Positions 6,067 to 7,735 of a DNA stretch of 7,735 bases are shown here, piece after piece. Under the pieces are notes generated by a model. The model was given only the letters and a program-made list of their open reading frames with translations. It had not been told where the DNA came from and ran no database searches. How positions within the stretch are numbered: position 1 is the stretch's first letter; every line of letters begins with the position of its first letter. The position numbers and the translations under genes were made by a program. The stretch comes from an uncultured Chlamydiaceae bacterium. GTDB lineage: Bacteria > Chlamydiota > Chlamydiia > Chlamydiales > Parachlamydiaceae. The DNA is taken from contig CAMFKA010000096.1 in NCBI GenBank assembly GCA_945957185.1, forward strand, positions 1-7,735, given 5' to 3'.

Positions 6067-7338
6067 TTAAGTCCTCTGTTTGCAAATGTTTTCCAAGATT
6101 CTGTATGCCAGATCCAAGCTCACGCCGGGTGTGGAAGCTAGATCTTCAGGGGTTGCCTGTAGTAAAGATCTGAGTGTCGGGTAATTTTTAAGAAGGTCTT
6201 TAAGGATGAGGTTGTTAACTCCTTCAAGGGTTGTGATAGGCTCATCCAACTCCGGATCTTCCGATTCTGCCAACTCTTGCCGTTGAATGTTTTGTGTGCG
6301 GTAGTAGTCGCTGATGCGCTGGACTTCCAGTTCATAGCCGATAAGCTCGCTATTGAGGCGGGCGTTCATTCCTTTTTTCCCGATGACAGCAGCGAAGTCG
6401 TCATCTTCGATAACGATCGAGATGATGCGGTCTTCTTCGTTGACGCTGACTTTACGGATCTCGATAGGAGCGAGAGCATTTTGTAGCAGATCGACGGCGT
6501 CATTAGAGAAGGGGATGATATCAATTTTTTCGTTCAGGAGTTCTCTGACAACGTTCTTGACGCGGTTTCCTCTCATTCCCACGCAAGCGCCCACAGGGTC
6601 AACTTTCGGGTCATTGGAGCGAACAGTCAATTTCGTTCTGTAGCCCGCTTCACGAACAATTCTGTCGATGATGACAGTGCCGTCGTCGATTTCCGGAACT
6701 TCTTGCGTGATCAAAGCGCGGACAAAGTCGGGGTGGCTGCGGGAAAGGATCACTTCTGCGCCGCCGTTTTCGGTGTCGGCAACTTCTAAGAGCAGAGCAA
6801 GAACTTTATCGCCCAGTTGATATTTTTCGGTTTTAGGGTAGTGGCGCATAGGGAGCATCGCTTCCACTTTTCCGAGATCGATGATCAAGTTTGCACCTTT
6901 GACAAAGCGCTTGACCGTTCCGGAGACCAGTTCTCCCATGCGGTGGCGGTACTCTTCGTAGATGACATCTCTTTCAGCGGAGCGCAATTTTTGACTAATA
7001 ATTTGGCGAGCTTTTTGTGCAGCGATACGTCCGAAGTCTTTTGGAGTGACCAAAACGTCGATGAATTGACCGAGTTCGCAATCGGGATCGATAAGACGAG
7101 CATCTTCTAAGGAGATTTCTTGAGCCGTCACTTCCACATCGTCGACGATCTCTTTTTCGCAGAAGACGTTGATATTGCCGGTTTTTGGATGGATTGTCAC
7201 TGTAACATTGGAAGCGCCTTCAATGCTTTTTCTTGCTGCGGCGCGGAGAGATTCTTCGATGGCGCCGACCACGACTTCGCGCTTAATTCCCTTTTCTCTT
7301 TCTAGGTATTCGAAGACGGCAATTAAATCTTTATTCAT
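6067..7338 (-). CDS. nusA: Transcription termination/antitermination protein NusA
   Basis: RNA-polymerase-binding factor for pausing, termination and antitermination. 423 residues. Order of domains: N-terminal RNAP-binding domain (1-130), S1 domain (about 135-200, GELVSGTVKRFVKGANLIIDLG), KH1 (about 228-296, with DPVGACVGMRGNRV and the GMRG loop at 254-257), KH2 (about 297-345, GKKG loop at 320-323) and one C-terminal helix-hairpin-helix-like domain (368-423, TLEGVNN ... ATPEDLASTPGVS). E. coli NusA has about 495 residues with two acidic repeats; here one such unit remains, close to chlamydial NusA length as I recall. AGAGG nine bases upstream of the ATG is the ribosome binding site. No rimP gene precedes it, unlike many bacterial nusA operons. 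First gene of the compact nusA-infB-rbfA-truB-ribF unit. Confidence 0.98.
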   Translation of the reverse strand: MNKDLIAVFEYLEREKGIKREVVVGAIEESLRAAARKSIEGASNVTVTIHPKTGNINVFCEKEIVDDVEVTAQEISLEDARLIDPDCELGQFIDVLVTPKDFGRIAAQKARQIISQKLRSAERDVIYEEYRHRMGELVSGTVKRFVKGANLIIDLGKVEAMLPMRHYPKTEKYQLGDKVLALLLEVADTENGGAEVILSRSHPDFVRALITQEVPEIDDGTVIIDRIVREAGYRTKLTVRSNDPKVDPVGACVGMRGNRVKNVVRELLNEKIDIIPFSNDAVDLLQNALAPIEIRKVSVNEEDRIISIVIEDDDFAAVIGKKGMNARLNSELIGYELEVQRISDYYRTQNIQRQELAESEDPELDEPITTLEGVNNLILKDLLKNYPTLRSLLQATPEDLASTPGVSLDLAYRILENICKQRT

Positions 7339-7374
7339 CCTTAGTAGCCTCTAGATTCGTATCGTTAATATGTG

Positions 7375-7415
7375 CGCAGGAGTGTATGACTTAAAAGGTC
7401 ATAAACACTCCTGCG
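7375..7415 (-). repeat. Strong hairpin in the nusA leader (16-bp stem with 2-nt bulge)
   Basis: CGCAGGAGTGTATGAC (7375-7390) pairs with GTCAT (7398-7402) and ACACTCCTGCG (7405-7415); the only interruption is a two-base bulge at 7403-7404. The loop is seven bases. On the minus strand it ends 36 bases before the nusA ATG. No U-run follows. It could be an RNase III site, an mRNA 5' stabiliser, a pause/attenuation element or a site seen by NusA; the sequence does not decide between these. Confidence 0.75.
7391..7402 (-). promoter_or_regulatory. Candidate three-codon leader mini-ORF (Met-Thr-Phe-stop) inside the nusA leader hairpin
   Basis: On the minus strand AGGAG (7408-7412) is followed after five bases by ATG ACC TTT TAA (7402-7391). 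The Shine-Dalgarno lies in one arm of the hairpin and is paired with CTCCT in the other arm, while the codons span the inner stem and loop. A start-stop element of this kind could couple ribosome binding to folding of the leader. It is short enough to occur by chance, hence the low confidence. Confidence 0.25.
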
Positions 7416-7437
7416 ATGTCCTACCGAATTTGAGTTG

Positions 7438-7471
7438 AAATTGGTTTTTTGATTGTTTCGGAAACCAATTT
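7438..7471. repeat. Inverted repeat, perfect 10-bp arms
   Basis: AAATTGGTTT (7438-7447) and AAACCAATTT (7462-7471) are exact reverse complements separated by 14 bases. The stem is AT-rich and no U-run follows it on the minus strand. It lies just downstream of the possible -10 box, so it may be part of the leader RNA or a protein-binding palindrome. Confidence 0.6.
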
Positions 7472-7482
7472 GAATCTTATTC

Positions 7483-7508
7483 AGTATAGAATAAATTACA
7501 TCCAACAA
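7483..7508 (-). promoter_or_regulatory. Possible promoter for the nusA operon (TATACT -10 box)
   Basis: TATACT (7483-7488, minus strand) matches the -10 consensus at five of six positions in an AT-rich setting. The best -35 candidate, TTGTTG at 7503-7508, is only 14 nt away, shorter than the usual 16-18. If used, transcription would begin about 7475 and the leader would contain both downstream hairpins. Readthrough from rpsA is an equal alternative. Confidence 0.25.
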
Positions 7509-7517
7509 GATGGTCGT

Positions 7518-7605
7518 AGACCCTGATTGCTATCTTTTAACAGGCCCGGTTCTAGAGAGAAAAACAATCTGGAAGAGGCTCACTAAAAGATAGCGTTCAG
7601 AGTCT
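7518..7605 (-). repeat. Long imperfect hairpin just downstream of the rpsA stop codon
   Basis: The outer arms AGACCCTGATTGC/TATCTTTTA (7518-7539) and TAAAAGATAGC/GTTCAGAGTCT (7584-7605) form a 22-position stem with two mismatches and one G-U pair; the inner 11 bp (7529-7539 with 7584-7594) are perfect. GGCC/GGCT further inside (7543-7546 with 7577-7580) can extend it. On the minus strand it starts 12 bases after the stop codon. This is the place for an rpsA 3'-end structure, but no U-run follows. A small competing hairpin, GGTC-GTA-GACC (7512-7522), shares bases 7518-7522 with the long stem. Confidence 0.65.
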
Positions 7606-7616
7606 TGGGGGCGAGC

Positions 7617-7735
7617 TTACTGCTCAAGCCCCTCAGCGCTGTGTCCTTCGCCGGCAGTTGCCGCTTCGGATTCACCCTTCTTTTTACGCTTATTCGAAGT
7701 CAAAACGATATCATCACGATTTACTTGGTTTTGAT
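7617..7735 (-). CDS. rpsA: Probable C-terminal end of ribosomal protein S1 (partial, cut by window edge)
   Basis: An open frame of 38 codons runs in from the right edge and ends in TAA at 7617-7619; the 5' part is outside the window. The visible tail reads VNRDDIVLTSNKRKKKGES and then an Ala/Glu/Gly-rich stretch ending EGLEQ. It has no domain that would identify it alone. The call rests on position: in chlamydiae rpsA lies directly upstream of nusA in the same direction, and S1 proteins often end in a charged, low-complexity tail after the last S1 repeat. If the assignment is right this is the variable part past the final S1 domain. Another protein with a charged tail cannot be excluded from this fragment. 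Confidence 0.6.
   Translation of the reverse strand, partial: QNQVNRDDIVLTSNKRKKKGESEAATAGEGHSAEGLEQ

Larger units (their letters stand above)
7339..7616. other. Structured 278-bp intergenic region between rpsA and nusA
   Basis: No protein gene, tRNA or rRNA is visible. The stretch contains three separate inverted repeats (7518-7605, 7438-7471, 7375-7415), a possible -10 box (TATACT, 7483-7488 on the minus strand) and a three-codon mini-ORF. As all flanking genes point left, it is most likely the 3' region of rpsA plus the leader of the nusA operon. None of the hairpins is followed by a U-run on either strand, so they are not classical intrinsic terminators. Confidence 0.7.

Noticed and set aside
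7339..7616. tRNA or known riboswitch in the rpsA-nusA gap
   Set aside because: No cloverleaf, CCA end, T-loop or riboswitch core motif could be found on either strand; only simple hairpins are seen.

Overview
The window looks like the end of an assembled contig from a member of the Chlamydiota, probably an environmental or amoeba-associated lineage rather than an animal Chlamydia. Two things point there. The gene order rpsA-nusA-infB-rbfA-truB-ribF is, as I recall it, the order in Chlamydia trachomatis. The N-terminus of the IF-2 protein also carries the segment KNLKLNIKNAQ and a later GPTGKHIKDL that resemble chlamydial IF-2. The lineage call is inference from memory, not a database result.

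All genes lie on the minus strand, so transcription runs from high to low coordinates. At 7617-7735 is the 3' end of a gene that is probably rpsA (ribosomal protein S1), cut by the window edge. A gene-free stretch of 278 bases (7339-7616) follows. It holds three strong inverted repeats, a possible weak promoter and a three-codon mini-ORF inside one hairpin. Then comes a very compact operon: nusA (transcription elongation/antitermination), infB (initiation factor IF-2, TTG start), rbfA (30S maturation), truB (tRNA pseudouridine-55 synthase without PUA domain) and ribF (riboflavin kinase/FAD synthetase). The spacings are 4 bp, 8 bp, an 8-nt overlap and a 4-nt ATGA overlap, which suggests translational coupling. 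These genes serve transcription-translation coupling, ribosome assembly, tRNA modification and flavin cofactor supply.

Downstream of ribF, after 68 bp with a possible promoter and a good ribosome binding site, lies the accessory gene of the window (47-1117). It encodes a 356-residue protein with a textbook C3HC4 RING finger at its N-terminus, an alpha-helical middle, about four Sel1-like repeats and a C-terminal CVIQ that fits a eukaryotic CaaX prenylation box. This is most simply read as a secreted host-directed ubiquitin ligase that the host could anchor to membranes by lipidation, comparable in logic to Legionella AnkB (F-box, ankyrin repeats, CaaX). It is the most interesting object here.

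Bases 1-39 are not biological: they match the Illumina Nextera read-1 transposase adapter, preceded by what looks like the end of an i5 index. The contig therefore ends in untrimmed adapter only eight bases from the stop codon of the RING gene, so the C-terminal CaaX reading should be confirmed on clean reads.
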